DNA from: Ferrovibrio sp.
Lineage (GTDB): Bacteria > Pseudomonadota > Alphaproteobacteria > Ferrovibrionales > Ferrovibrionaceae
Assembly (NCBI RefSeq): GCF_025869515.1
Contig: NZ_JAOZVR010000008.1
Span: forward strand, 36,467-100,466
Length of the DNA stretch: 64,000 bases
Direction: 5' to 3'
The notes beneath the pieces were generated by a model that saw only the letters and a list, made by a program, of their open reading frames with translations, had not been told where the DNA came from and ran no database searches. Made by a program: the position numbers and the translations under genes. Below are positions 55,619-64,000 of this stretch, one piece after another (position 1 is the stretch's first letter; each line of letters begins with the position of its first letter).

Positions 55619-56572
55619 TCAGGCTTCCGCGCCAAGTTTGGCCTGGCGCGCCGCCTTCAGCCGGGCGAAATCGTCGCCGGCGTGATGCGACGAGCGGGTC
55701 AGCGGCGACGCCGACACGGTGAGGAAGCCCTTGGAATTGGCAATCGTGGTATAGGCGGCGAATTCATCCGGCGTGACGAAGCTCTTCACCTCGGCATGCT
55801 TGCGGGTCGGCTGCAGGTATTGCCCGATGGTGAGGAAATCCACGTCGGCGGCACGCAGGTCGTCCATCACCTGCATGATCTCTATCTTTTCTTCACCAAG
55901 ACCGACCATCAGCCCGGACTTGGTGAACATCGTCGGATCGAGTTCCTTCACCCTGGCCAGCAACTGCAGCGAAGCGAAATAACGCGCGCCGGGCCGGATG
56001 GTGGGATAGAGCCGCGGCACGGTTTCCAGATTGTGGTTGTAGACATCGGGCTTTGCTGCCACCACCGCCTCGATGGCGCCCGGCTTGCGGATGAAATCGG
56101 GCGTCAGGATTTCCACCGTGGTGGCCGGCGCGCTTTTGCGGATCGCCGCGATGGTTTTCACGAACTGCGAGGCGCCGCCATCGTCGAGATCGTCGCGATC
56201 CACGGAGGTGATCACCACATGGTGTAGCCCAAGTTTACCCACTGCCTCTGCAACATGCTCCGGCTCGTCATGGTCGACACCGGAAGGCTTGCCGGTGGTG
56301 ACATTGCAGAAGGCGCAGGCCCGCGTGCAGACGGCGCCAAGGATCATCACCGTGGCATGCTTCTGCTGCCAGCACTCGCCCAGATTCGGGCAGGCGGCTT
56401 CCTCGCAGACGGTGTTGAGCTTGAGGTCGCGCATCAGCCGGCGTGTCTCGGCCACCTGCGGCGAGGTCGGCGCCTTGACGCGAATCCAGTCCGGCTTGCG
56501 CAGCACCGGGGTATCGGGCTTGTGCGCCTTTTCCGGATGGCGGACCGGGATGGGGTGAACGTTAATGGCCAC
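55619..56572 (-). CDS. lipA: Lipoyl synthase
   Basis: A radical-SAM enzyme (317 residues) that inserts two sulfur atoms into the octanoyl chain on lipoyl domains. The auxiliary cluster motif is in [14 protein letters not shown] (C-x4-C-x5-C), and the radical-SAM cluster is CTRACAFC (C-x3-C-x2-C). The C-terminal segment with [18 protein letters not shown] carries the conserved RSSYHA-like serine ligand. It works with LipB, whose 3' end lies at the start of the window, and serves the pdh genes upstream. It follows lpd by 99 bases. Confidence 0.97.
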   Translation of the reverse strand: MAINVHPIPVRHPEKAHKPDTPVLRKPDWIRVKAPTSPQVAETRRLMRDLKLNTVCEEAACPNLGECWQQKHATVMILGAVCTRACAFCNVTTGKPSGVDHDEPEHVAEAVGKLGLHHVVITSVDRDDLDDGGASQFVKTIAAIRKSAPATTVEILTPDFIRKPGAIEAVVAAKPDVYNHNLETVPRLYPTIRPGARYFASLQLLARVKELDPTMFTKSGLMVGLGEEKIEIMQVMDDLRAADVDFLTIGQYLQPTRKHAEVKSFVTPDEFAAYTTIANSKGFLTVSASPLTRSSHHAGDDFARLKAARQAKLGAEA

Positions 56573-56671
56573 GACGTCTAAATCCTCTGAGCAACCTCGA
56601 TCCTGAGATAGCGTCCGGCAGTATACAGAAAAGCCCCTGCCCCCGCATCTGCCGGCACCGGCTGCAGAATC

Positions 56672-58078
56672 CTAGTAATTCAGCGCCTTGCCGTAAGCGT
56701 CCAGCACCGACTCATGCATCATCTCGCTGAGCGTCGGATGCGGGAAGATCGCATGCATCAGCTCGGCCTCGGTGGTTTCCAGGGTCTTGGCGATGCCGAA
56801 GCCCTGGATCAGCTCGGTGACCTCGGCGCCGATCATATGGGCGCCCAGCAGTTCGCCGGTCTTCTTGTCGAATACCGTCTTGACCAGGCCTTCCGGCTCG
56901 CCCAGCGCAATCGCCTTGCCGTTGGCGAGGAAAGGGTAGCGGCCGACACGGACTTCATGGCCCTTCGCTTTGGCAGCGGCCTCGGTCAGACCGACGCTCG
57001 CCACCTGCGGCGTGCAGTAGGTGCAGCCCGGGATGTTGCTGACATTCAGCGGATGGACATCTTTTTCGCCGGCGATCTTCTCGACGCAGATCACGCCTTC
57101 ATGGCCGGCCTTGTGCGCCAGCCAGGGCGGCCCGGTCAGGTCGCCGATGGCATAGAGGCCCGGCTCGGCGGTGCGGCTCCATTCGTCGGTGACCACATGG
57201 GTCTTCTCGACCTTGGCCTTCGTCGTTTCGAGACCGATATTCTCGACATTGCCGACAATGCCGACCGCGAGGATGACGCGCTCCACGGTGATTTCGGTTT
57301 CCTTGCCGGCCTTGTCCTTCAGTACGGCGGTCACGGTGTCGATGCCCTTCTTCAGCGCCGTCACGGTGGTGCCGAGATGGATTTTCATGCCCTGCTTCTC
57401 GAAGGCCTTCTTGGCGAGAGCGGAGATCTCTTCGTCCTCGACCGGCAGCACGCGGTCCATCACCTCGACCACGGTGACGTCGGAACCGAGCTGGCGATAG
57501 AAGCTGGCAAACTCGATGCCGATGGCGCCCGAACCGATCACCAGCAGCGATTTCGGCAGCGCCGGCGGCACCATGGCTTCCTTGTAGGTCCAGACCAGCT
57601 TGCCATCCGGCTCCAGGCCGGGCAGCGAGCGTGCGCGGGCACCGGTAGCAAGGATGATATGCCTGGCGGTGAGATCGGCGACCGGCTTGCCGTCCTTGGC
57701 CACCTTCACCTTGCCGGGACCGTTGAGCGTGCCGTGGCCGTCGAACACCGTGATCTTGTGTTTCTTCATCAGAAACTTCACGCCGTTCGACAGCTGCGCC
57801 GCCACCTTGCGCGAGCGTTCGACCACTTTCTTGGTGTCGATGGTGACCTTGCCTTCGACGGTGAAGCCATAAGCCTCGGCATGCCTGATGTTGGAATAGA
57901 TTTCGGCCGAGCGCAGCAACGCCTTGGTCGGGATGCAGCCCCAGTTCAGGCAGATGCCGCCGAGATGCTCGCGCTCGATGATCGCGGTTTTCATGCCGAG
58001 CTGGGCACCGCGGATCGCCGTGGTGTAGCCGCCCGGGCCGCTGCCGACGACGATCAGATCGAAACTGGTATCAGCCAT
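56672..58078 (-). CDS. lpd: Dihydrolipoamide dehydrogenase (E3)
   Basis: A 468-residue FAD disulfide reductase that reoxidises the lipoyl groups of the pyruvate dehydrogenase complex, passing electrons to NAD+. The N-terminal FAD motif is VVGSGPGGYTTAIRGAQLG, the redox disulfide is in GGICLNWGCIPTKALLR, and the NAD motif is VIGSGAIGIEFASFY. The base His-Glu pair is in HAIFPHPTLSEMMHE. It is downstream of pdhC with a short SDR gene in between. Confidence 0.96.
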   Translation of the reverse strand: MADTSFDLIVVGSGPGGYTTAIRGAQLGMKTAIIEREHLGGICLNWGCIPTKALLRSAEIYSNIRHAEAYGFTVEGKVTIDTKKVVERSRKVAAQLSNGVKFLMKKHKITVFDGHGTLNGPGKVKVAKDGKPVADLTARHIILATGARARSLPGLEPDGKLVWTYKEAMVPPALPKSLLVIGSGAIGIEFASFYRQLGSDVTVVEVMDRVLPVEDEEISALAKKAFEKQGMKIHLGTTVTALKKGIDTVTAVLKDKAGKETEITVERVILAVGIVGNVENIGLETTKAKVEKTHVVTDEWSRTAEPGLYAIGDLTGPPWLAHKAGHEGVICVEKIAGEKDVHPLNVSNIPGCTYCTPQVASVGLTEAAAKAKGHEVRVGRYPFLANGKAIALGEPEGLVKTVFDKKTGELLGAHMIGAEVTELIQGFGIAKTLETTEAELMHAIFPHPTLSEMMHESVLDAYGKALNY

Positions 58079-58089
58079 GGGAGCCTCTT

Positions 58090-58791
58090 TTACACAGAGC
58101 GGGTGATGCCGCCGTCGACGCGCAGATTCTGTCCGGTGATGTAACTGGCCTGTTCCGACAGCAGGAAGGCGACGGCATCGGCGATCTCGCGCACGGTGCC
58201 GTAGCGTTTCATCGGGATGCGGGCCACACGTTCGTCCTTGGCTGGCAGGCTGTCGATGAAGCCCGGCAGCACGTTGTTCATGCGGATGCCCTGCGCGGCA
58301 TACTGGTCGGCATAGACTTTCGAGAATGCCGCCACCGCAGCGCGCACCGGACCGGAGATCGGGAAATCCGCTTCCGGCTCGAAGGTCGCGTAAGTGAGAA
58401 GATTCACGAACGCGCCGCCGCCCTGCTTGAGCATCACCGGCGTGACCAGCCGCACCATGCGGATGACCGCCAGATGCACCAGTTCGAAGCCGGTGAGCCA
58501 GGCGGCATCGTCCAGCTCCAGCAACTTGCCCTTGGGCGGATGGCCGGTGCTGTTCACCACCGCATCGATGCGGCCGTATGTGTCGAGGGTGAGATCGACC
58601 AGCGCCTTGACGTCGTCCGCCTTGGCGTTGGAGCCGGCAATACCGACACCGCCGAGACTCTCGGCCAAAGTCCTGGCCGCACCGGACGGGGACATCGCCA
58701 CCACGCGATAGCCATCGGCGGCAAGCTTTTTCAGAATCCCGGCGCCCATGCCCTTGCCGGCGCCGGTAACGATGGCGACTTTCTCCGTCAT
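58090..58791 (-). CDS. SDR-fold protein in the pdh operon lacking the YxxxK motif
   Basis: A 233-residue protein with an SDR cofactor motif (IVTGAGKGMGAGILKKLA) and the usual C-terminal GQNLRVDGGI. Where classical SDRs have YxxxK, it reads SGPVRAAV, giving serine for tyrosine and arginine for lysine. The serine region (NLLTYATFEP) is also altered. It may have lost dehydrogenase activity or use a different chemistry. It stands 11 bases before lpd and 11 after pdhC, on the same strand, so it is co-transcribed with pyruvate dehydrogenase. A link to that complex is inference from position. Confidence 0.8.
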   Translation of the reverse strand: MTEKVAIVTGAGKGMGAGILKKLAADGYRVVAMSPSGAARTLAESLGGVGIAGSNAKADDVKALVDLTLDTYGRIDAVVNSTGHPPKGKLLELDDAAWLTGFELVHLAVIRMVRLVTPVMLKQGGGAFVNLLTYATFEPEADFPISGPVRAAVAAFSKVYADQYAAQGIRMNNVLPGFIDSLPAKDERVARIPMKRYGTVREIADAVAFLLSEQASYITGQNLRVDGGITRSV

Positions 58792-58801
58792 CCTTGCCGC
58801 C

Positions 58802-60094
58802 TCACAGCAGCATGGTCAGCGGGTCGTCGATGAAGCCCTTGAAGGCCTGCAGGAACTGCGCGCCCACGGCGCCGTCCACCGCGCGATGATCGACCGACAG
58901 CGTGCAGGTCATGATCGTGGCCGGCACGATCTGGCCGTTCTTGACAATCGGGCGCTGCTCGCCGGCGCCGATGGCGAGGATGCAGCCCTGCGGCGGGTTG
59001 ATCACCGCCTCGAACTGCTTGATGCCGAACATGCCGAGATTGGAAATCGAGAAGGTGCCACCCTGGTATTCTTCAGGTTTGAGCTTGCCATCCCGCGCCC
59101 GCGCAGCGAGATCTTTCATCTCGCTCGCAATTTGCGTCAGGCCCTTGCCCTCGGCCTGCTTGATGATCGGCGTGATCAGGCCGTTCGGCGTCGCCACCGC
59201 CACCGAAATATCGGCATGCTCGTAATACATCATGCCGCTGTCGTCGTAACTCGCATTGGCCGTCGGCACCTTCTTCAGCGCCAGCGCCACGGCGCGGATG
59301 ACGAAGTCGTTGACGCTGATCTTGGCCTCGGTCTTGTCGTTGAGCCGCTTGCGCAGGGACAGCAGCTCGTCGATCTCGGTGTCGATGGTGAGGTAGAAAT
59401 GTGGCACCGTCTGCTTGGACTCGGTGAGCCGGCGCGCAATCGTCCTGCGCATGCCCGACAGCGGCTCCAGCCTGTAGGGCATCTTGAGCAGGTCGGCGAG
59501 CTGGCGCGCGCCCGGACCGGACGCCACAGGCGCCGCCGCCTTGCCAGCCGCAGCCGGCGCCGCGGCACTGCCTTTCGGCGCCTTCTCGATATCGGCCTTG
59601 ACGATGCGGCCGTGCGGGCCGCTGCCAGACACGGCTTTCAGGTCGACGCCCGCCTGTTCGGCCATGCGGCGGGCCAGCGGCGAGGCGAAAACGCGCTCCC
59701 CGCTCTTGGCAGGCGCGGCGACTGGCGTCGCAGCCGGCGCAGCGGCAGCAGCAGGCTTCGGGGCCTCCGCCTTCGGCGCTTCAGCCTTCTTCTCTTCAGG
59801 CCTGGCGGCCGGCGCGGCAGCCGGCTTTGCCTTCATGTCGCCGGCAGACTCGCCCTCCTCCAGCAGGATGGCGATCGGCGTATTGACCGCCACGCCATCG
59901 CTGCCTTCGGCGACCAGAATCTTGCCGAGCCTGCCCTCGTCGACCGCCTCGAATTCCATCGTCGCCTTGTCGGTCTCGATCTCGGCGATGATATCGCCGG
60001 CCTTGATCTCTTCGCCTTCGCGCTTATGCCATTTCGCCAGCTTGCCCTCGGTCATGGTGGGCGAGAGGGCCGGCATCAGGATTTCGATCGGCAT
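58802..60094 (-). CDS. pdhC: Pyruvate dehydrogenase E2 (dihydrolipoamide acetyltransferase)
   Basis: A 430-residue E2. The N-terminal lipoyl domain (residues ~1-77) has the lipoylated lysine in [13 protein letters not shown] long Ala/Pro/Lys/Glu-rich linker follows, then the peripheral subunit-binding domain ([20 protein letters not shown]) and the catalytic domain ending in [16 protein letters not shown], with the DHRxxDG histidine motif. It builds the complex core and makes acetyl-CoA. It lies 14 bases after pdhB. Confidence 0.96.
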   Translation of the reverse strand: MPIEILMPALSPTMTEGKLAKWHKREGEEIKAGDIIAEIETDKATMEFEAVDEGRLGKILVAEGSDGVAVNTPIAILLEEGESAGDMKAKPAAAPAARPEEKKAEAPKAEAPKPAAAAAPAATPVAAPAKSGERVFASPLARRMAEQAGVDLKAVSGSGPHGRIVKADIEKAPKGSAAAPAAAGKAAAPVASGPGARQLADLLKMPYRLEPLSGMRRTIARRLTESKQTVPHFYLTIDTEIDELLSLRKRLNDKTEAKISVNDFVIRAVALALKKVPTANASYDDSGMMYYEHADISVAVATPNGLITPIIKQAEGKGLTQIASEMKDLAARARDGKLKPEEYQGGTFSISNLGMFGIKQFEAVINPPQGCILAIGAGEQRPIVKNGQIVPATIMTCTLSVDHRAVDGAVGAQFLQAFKGFIDDPLTMLL

Positions 60095-60108
60095 CCTTTG
60101 GCCCTCCC

Positions 60109-61512
60109 TTACTTGCGGTAGCAGACGGCTTTCGCCGCCGCGACGATTTCCGGCACGCTGACCAGCGCCAGCTTTTCCAGGTTGGCGGCGTAGGGCATCG
60201 GCACATCCTTGCCATGCACACGCGTCACCGGCGCATCGAGATAGTCGAAGGCCTTTTCCATCATCACGGCGGCGATTTCCGCGCCGATGCCGGATTGCGG
60301 GAAGCCCTCTTCCACGGTGACGATGCGGTTGGTCTTCTGCACCGACTGTATGATGGTGTCGTGGTCCATCGGGCGGATGGTGCGCAGGTCGATTACCTCG
60401 GCCTCGATGCCCTCTTCCGCCAGTTTCTCGGCGGCGGCCAGCGCATGACCGACGGCAATCGAATAGCCCACCAGCGTGACATCCTTGCCTTCGCGGGCGA
60501 TGCGCGCCTTGCCGATCGGCACAACATAGTCATCCAGCTTCGGCACCTCGAAACTGCGGCCGTAGAGGATTTCGTTTTCCAGGAAGATCACCGGATTCGG
60601 ATCGCGGATCGCCGCCTTGATCAGGCCCTTGAAGTCTGCGGCGGAATACGGCGCTACCACCTTCAGGCCCGGGATATGCGAATACCAGGCGGCGTAATCC
60701 TGGCTGTGCTGGGCAGCGACGCGGGCCGCCGCGCCGTTGGGGCCGCGGAACACGATGGGGCAGCCCATCTGGCCGCCCGACATGTACAGCGTCTTGGCCG
60801 CCGAATTGACGATCTGGTCGATCGCCTGCATCGAGAAGTTAAAAGTCATGAATTCGATGATCGGGCGCAGGCCGCCGAAAGCGGCGCCGACGCCGAGGCC
60901 GGCAAAGCCCTGTTCGGTGATCGGCGTGTCGATCACGCGATCGGGGCCGAATTCATCCAGCATGCCCTGGCTGATCTTGTAGGCGCCCTGATATTCCGCG
61001 ACTTCCTCACCCATGAGGAAAACCTTGGGGTCGCGGCGCATCTCTTCCGACATGCCTTCGCGGATCGCCTCGCGCACCGTCATGGAGACGAACTGCGTGC
61101 CCTCGGGGATCGCGGGATCCTTCAGCTCCGGCGCCGGCGTCTTCACGGCCGTGACCGCCGATTCAACGGCCTTGTCAGCCTTCGCCTCGGCTTTCGGCGC
61201 TTCCGCCTTGGGCGCTTCGGCTTTCTTTGCCGGTACCGCACTCTTCTCTGAAGACGTACCGGGCTTTTCGTCGTCGCCGCGCAAGGAGGCAATCGGCGTG
61301 TTCACGGCAACACCCTCGGTGCCTTCGGCGACCAGAATTTTCTCCAGCACGCCTTCATCGACGGCTTCGAATTCCATCGTCGCCTTGTCGGTCTCGATCT
61401 CGGCGATGATGTCGCCGGCCTTGACCGCGTCGCCTTCCGTCTTGTGCCACTTGGCCAGCTTGCCTTCCGTCATGGTCGGCGACAGGGCGGGCATCAGAAT
61501 CTCAATGGACAT
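60109..61512 (-). CDS. pdhB: Pyruvate dehydrogenase E1 beta with N-terminal lipoyl domain
   Basis: A 467-residue E1 beta subunit. Its first ~77 residues are a lipoyl domain ([20 protein letters not shown]) almost identical to that of the E2, then comes an Ala/Lys/Glu-rich linker, and from about residue 140 a transketolase-like E1 beta domain ([39 protein letters not shown]). A lipoyl domain on E1 beta is a recurring alphaproteobacterial feature. It combines with PdhA and is 22 bases downstream of it. Confidence 0.96.
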   Translation of the reverse strand: MSIEILMPALSPTMTEGKLAKWHKTEGDAVKAGDIIAEIETDKATMEFEAVDEGVLEKILVAEGTEGVAVNTPIASLRGDDEKPGTSSEKSAVPAKKAEAPKAEAPKAEAKADKAVESAVTAVKTPAPELKDPAIPEGTQFVSMTVREAIREGMSEEMRRDPKVFLMGEEVAEYQGAYKISQGMLDEFGPDRVIDTPITEQGFAGLGVGAAFGGLRPIIEFMTFNFSMQAIDQIVNSAAKTLYMSGGQMGCPIVFRGPNGAAARVAAQHSQDYAAWYSHIPGLKVVAPYSAADFKGLIKAAIRDPNPVIFLENEILYGRSFEVPKLDDYVVPIGKARIAREGKDVTLVGYSIAVGHALAAAEKLAEEGIEAEVIDLRTIRPMDHDTIIQSVQKTNRIVTVEEGFPQSGIGAEIAAVMMEKAFDYLDAPVTRVHGKDVPMPYAANLEKLALVSVPEIVAAAKAVCYRK

Positions 61513-61534
61513 CGCTTAAATCCTCCCGGCCCGC

Positions 61535-62548
61535 TCAGGCTTCAACATAAACGTCGGTCCACAGCTCCGATGCATCGGGCTCCGGACTTTCCTGGGCGAA
61601 ATCGGCGGCCTGCTGGACGATGTCCTTGACCTCCTTGTCGATGGCCTTGAGGGCATCCTCGTCGACCATCTTGTTGCCCAGCAGCAGCGCGCGCACCTGA
61701 TCGATCGGATCATGCTCGGCGCGCATCTTGGTCACTTCGTCCTTGCTGCGGTATTTCGCCGGGTCCGACATCGAATGGCCGCGATAGCGGTAGGTCATCA
61801 TCTCCAGGATGATCGGCCCCTTGCCGGCGCGGCAATGCGCCACCGCCTCTTCGCCGGCTTCCTTCACCGCCACCACGCTCATGCCGTCGACCTGGCGGCC
61901 GACGACGCCGAAGCTTTCGCCGCGCTTGTGCAGTGCCGGCTGCGCCGAGGAACGGTTGATCGCCGTGCCCATGGCATACTGGTTGTTCTCGATCACATAG
62001 ATGACCGGCAGCTTCCACAGCTCGGCCATATTGAAGCTCTCGTAGACCTGGCCCTGGTTGGCCGAGCCGTCGCCGAAGTAGCAGAAGGTCACATTGTCGG
62101 TCTTGTTGTACTTCTGGGCGAAGGCCAGGCCGGTCCCCAGCGGCACCTGGGCGCCGACGATGCCGTGGCCGCCGTAGAAATGCTTCTCGCGGCTGAACAT
62201 GTGCATCGAGCCGCCCTTGCCCTTGGAATACCCGCCGGCACGGCCGGTCAGTTCGGCCATCACGCCCTTGGGGTCCATGCCGGTGGCCAGCATATGGCCA
62301 TGATCACGGTAGGAGGTGATGACGGCATCGCCGAGTTTGGCGCAGGCCTGCAGGCCGACAACGACGGCCTCCTGGCCGATATAGAGGTGGCAGAAGCCGC
62401 CGATCAGGCCCATGCCGTAAAGCTGGCCGGCCTTCTCCTCGAAGCGGCGGATCAGCAGCATGTCGCGGTAATACTGCAGCAGTTCCTTGGCCGGCGGCAA
62501 TTTGCCGCCCTTGGCCGCGCTATCCGCAGCCTTACCCGCTTTTGCCAT
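61535..62548 (-). CDS. pdhA: Pyruvate dehydrogenase E1 alpha
   Basis: A 337-residue thiamine-diphosphate enzyme subunit that decarboxylates pyruvate and acetylates the E2 lipoyl group. The TPP motif is in FGDGSANQGQVYESFNMAEL, continuing to NNQYAMGTAINRS, and the phosphorylation-loop-like RYRGHSMSDPAKYRSKDE is typical of E1 alpha. The start is the ATG at 62548, with GGGAGG five bases upstream; the frame extends further upstream without a better site. It heads the pdhA-pdhB-pdhC-SDR-lpd run. Confidence 0.96.
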   Translation of the reverse strand: MAKAGKAADSAAKGGKLPPAKELLQYYRDMLLIRRFEEKAGQLYGMGLIGGFCHLYIGQEAVVVGLQACAKLGDAVITSYRDHGHMLATGMDPKGVMAELTGRAGGYSKGKGGSMHMFSREKHFYGGHGIVGAQVPLGTGLAFAQKYNKTDNVTFCYFGDGSANQGQVYESFNMAELWKLPVIYVIENNQYAMGTAINRSSAQPALHKRGESFGVVGRQVDGMSVVAVKEAGEEAVAHCRAGKGPIILEMMTYRYRGHSMSDPAKYRSKDEVTKMRAEHDPIDQVRALLLGNKMVDEDALKAIDKEVKDIVQQAADFAQESPEPDASELWTDVYVEA

Positions 62549-62629
62549 CGTTTCCTCCCGACTGACCTTACGGCATTTGCCAACAGCTAACACCGTCAGG
62601 CGTCCGTTGGCGAGGCGGAAGATTATGGC

Positions 62630-62682
62630 TAACTTTAGTTAAAACAAGGATTTTTAGATGATTAACTGAATTTCGGTTAATC
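62630..62682 (-). promoter_or_regulatory. Inverted repeats upstream of pdhA
   Basis: Two AT-rich inverted repeats lie 82-134 bases before the pdhA start: TAACT-TT-AGTTA (62630-62641) and GATTAAC-N9-GTTAATC (62660-62682), both perfect and both built on GTTA/TAAC. They fall in an AT-rich stretch between ftsB and pdhA. They are likely operators or promoter elements of the pdh operon; the regulator is not known. Confidence 0.45.
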
Positions 62683-62711
62683 GACGAAATTCCGTTGCGG
62701 GAAAACCCGGT

Positions 62712-63023
62712 TCAGCGGCCGAGAATTACCCGGTCGCCCGGTCGCAGCAGGCCCAGCACTTTCTTGCCCTGCTCTTCCAGCATGTCGGCATCCAGGCCGT
62801 CGGCGCGCAGCAGGTCGACCCGGCGCTCCAGCGTACGGCGTTCGGCCGTCACCTCGGCCAGCGCCGCCCGGGTATCCTGAATCTGCAGGGTGAGGCGCGT
62901 ATAGGCATTGATGCCGTGCTCGCCTTCCATCGCATGGTAGGCGAAGTAGCCGATGGCGGCGAAGCAGATCACCGGGATAACGGCGGCAAGCGAATGGCGG
63001 CGGATTTCACGGACAGCACTCAT
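62712..63023 (-). CDS. ftsB: Septum formation initiator (FtsB/DivIC family)
   Basis: A 103-residue bitopic protein: a short cytoplasmic N-terminus, one membrane helix (about residues 15-32, VIPVICFAAIGYFAYHAM), then a coiled coil (RLTLQIQDTRAALAEVTAER) and a C-terminal LLRPGDRVI end. FtsB links FtsL and FtsQ at the division site. The ATG at 63023 starts the conserved part; an earlier ATG would run through the GANTC cluster. It lies upstream of the pdhA operon, as in other alphaproteobacteria. Confidence 0.88.
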   Translation of the reverse strand: MSAVREIRRHSLAAVIPVICFAAIGYFAYHAMEGEHGINAYTRLTLQIQDTRAALAEVTAERRTLERRVDLLRADGLDADMLEEQGKKVLGLLRPGDRVILGR

Positions 63024-63026
63024 GGT

Positions 63027-63102
63027 GATTCGTAAAGAATCACAGCCGAGTCGCCAGGTCAAACCCTTTCCGAGTCGGTCGCAAGATTCTCACAGGTGAG
63101 TC
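63027..63102. promoter_or_regulatory. Six GANTC sites upstream of ftsB
   Basis: GATTC 63027, GAATC 63037, GAGTC 63048, GAGTC 63072, GATTC 63085 and GAGTC 63098 lie within 76 bases of the ftsB start (63023). The first two also form the inverted repeat TGATTC-GTAAA-GAATCA. These are CcrM methylation targets and probable GcrA sites. The same stretch is the promoter region shared with the divergent lipoprotein gene at 63180. Confidence 0.65.
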
Positions 63103-63179
63103 AAAGGATTAGCCTGAACACCGCATCCGGGGCCGAAGCATGGCTTTGCGGAAGGCGCCGGTCCGGTTATGCTCTGGTT

Positions 63180-63779
63180 ATGCGCAAATCCAGAGTGATC
63201 CGTCTCGCCCTTCTTGGCACCGTCGGCCTTGTCGGCCTGGCCGGCTGCGACAACAACGACCCTCTCGCCGGCCATGACGTGCTGCGCGACCAGAAGGAAT
63301 GCGCAAGCCGGCCCGATCCGGATGCCTGCCGCACCGCGCTGGCCGACGCCAGGGCCCAGCATGTGCAGACCGCCCCGCGCTTTGCCAGCCGCGAGCAATG
63401 CGAGGCCGAGTTCGGTGTCAGCAACTGCGGCACGCCCAGCCAGGTCCTGTCCGGCAACGATGCATTCTCGTCGGCCGCACCGGCGGGCGATCCCAACAGT
63501 CCCTCGGCACAGCCGATGCAGCAGCAGGCGCAGTCCTCTTCGGGCGGCATCTTCATGCCGATGCTGATGGGCTACATGATGGGCCGCACGCTGGGCGGCG
63601 GCCTCGGCGCCCAGCCGCTCTATCGCGACCCGTCCAACACCGCCTATTCCGGCGGCCGGCCGCTGGGCCAGCTCAGCGCCAACCGCTTCCCCGATGCGCC
63701 CAAGGCCTCGCCGCTGGCCGTATCGCGCGGCGGCTTCGGCCGCACCGGCAGCGCCCTCACCTCCTCGGCCGGCTCGTAA
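63180..63779 (+). CDS. YgiB/DUF1190-like lipoprotein
   Basis: A 199-residue lipoprotein precursor. The signal ends in the lipobox LAGC (VGLVGLAGCDNNDPL), so it should be anchored by its cysteine. The mature part has KECASRPDPDACRTALADAR, APRFASREQCEAEFGVSNC and a Gly/Met-rich FMPMLMGYMMGRTLGGGLG, as in DUF1190 proteins. The start is the ATG at 63180, which gives a proper signal. It is followed after 19 bases by a YgiC-like gene, the usual partner of YgiB. The function of the pair is not established. Confidence 0.82.
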   Translation: MRKSRVIRLALLGTVGLVGLAGCDNNDPLAGHDVLRDQKECASRPDPDACRTALADARAQHVQTAPRFASREQCEAEFGVSNCGTPSQVLSGNDAFSSAAPAGDPNSPSAQPMQQQAQSSSGGIFMPMLMGYMMGRTLGGGLGAQPLYRDPSNTAYSGGRPLGQLSANRFPDAPKASPLAVSRGGFGRTGSALTSSAGS

Positions 63780-63798
63780 GCGGCATGGAGCGCCTGCC

Positions 63799-64000
63799 AT
63801 GGAGCGGCTGACCATCGAGCCGCGCGCCGACTGGCGCGAGCGTGCCGAAAAGATCGGCTTCGAATTCCACACCATCAACGGCGAACCCTACTGGTGCGAG
63901 GACGCCGCCTACAGTTTCACCTCTGCCGAAATCGACGGGATCGACGACGCGGCGCAGCGGCTGGAGGATATGTGCCTCGAACTGGTGGACGGCATTATCG
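63799..64000 (+). CDS. Glutathionylspermidine-synthase-like ligase (YgiC-like), 5' end
   Basis: Only the first 67 residues are present; the gene runs off the window. They read MERLTIEPRADWRERAEKIG, then FEFHTINGEPYWCEDAAYSF and LEDMCLELVDGI. The aromatic and acidic GEPYWxEDxxYxF block is typical of the ATP-grasp YgiC/YjfC family. GGAG lies eight bases before the ATG. Whether it ligates glutathione to spermidine or another amine cannot be said; most YgiC-type members have unknown substrates. It is coupled by position to the DUF1190 lipoprotein gene. Confidence 0.82.
   Translation, partial: MERLTIEPRADWRERAEKIGFEFHTINGEPYWCEDAAYSFTSAEIDGIDDAAQRLEDMCLELVDGII

Noticed and set aside
62660..62682. 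CtrA box upstream of pdhA
   Set aside because: The two TTAA half-sites are 11 bases apart, not the 7 required, and the arms form an inverted, not direct, repeat.

Overview
The window is a GC-rich (roughly two thirds G+C by eye) chromosomal segment of an alphaproteobacterium, most likely Rhodospirillales-like. The evidence is the ntrB-ntrC-ntrY-ntrX-trkA-dat-hfq-hflX block, the pdhA-pdhB-pdhC-lpd-lipA-COQ10 block with a lipoyl domain on pdhB, a fused ispDF gene, the gyrA-coaD-ppi-ppi-queA-tgt run, and clusters of GANTC (CcrM-type) sites upstream of gyrA and ftsB. The genus is not determinable from the sequence alone.

Layout. 1-4.1 kb: the 3' end of lipB, a small membrane protein, a gene-free stretch with an 11-copy decamer array and three GC hairpins, then an epimerase-like protein, a GST, an AraC-type regulator and an AT-rich island with one short gene. 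4.1-11.7 kb: an accessory sulfur/metalloid region. A leftward operon (two YeeE/YedE halves, DUF2892, HMA protein, acylphosphatase) runs from a promoter with an FNR-type box. Rightward are an ArsR regulator, a flavoprotein and an MFS transporter that share an operator motif, followed by a second arsR, two mechanistically different arsenate reductases and an ACR3 arsenite pump. 11.9-24.7 kb: a chemoreceptor and catabolic or accessory genes (Rieske oxygenase with TetR, TctC-type binding protein, M81 peptidase, P450, DUF502, a dehalogenase-like hydrolase, SDR, OB-fold protein, amidohydrolase).

24.7-31.1 kb: small poorly characterised genes, a TPR/glycosyltransferase-like gene that appears split by an inversion into two opposite-strand halves, tRNA-Lys(TTT), PAS, cupin and metallophosphoesterase genes. 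31.1-41.3 kb (leftward): a 31-codon membrane ORF, tgt, queA, two cyclophilins, coaD, gyrA, two tandem inositol-monophosphatase-like genes, hflX, hfq. 41.5-51.3 kb (leftward): dat, trkA, ntrX, ntrY, ntrC, ntrB, dusB, i.e. nitrogen control and potassium uptake. 51.5-53.6 kb (rightward): ispDF, pgpA, cinA/pncC. 53.7-64 kb: malonyl-CoA decarboxylase, COQ10-like, lipA, lpd, an SDR lacking its catalytic motif, pdhC, pdhB, pdhA and ftsB (all leftward), then a rightward YgiB-like lipoprotein and the start of a YgiC-like ligase.

The genes support several coherent modules: lipoate synthesis (lipB, lipA) feeding pyruvate dehydrogenase; queuosine tRNA modification (queA, tgt); nitrogen sensing (NtrBC, NtrYX, DusB); and arsenic detoxification. 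The least conventional points are the split TPR/glycosyltransferase gene, the shared operator around the flavoprotein/MFS pair, the decamer array and the two GANTC clusters. No prophage, insertion sequence or CRISPR array was seen.
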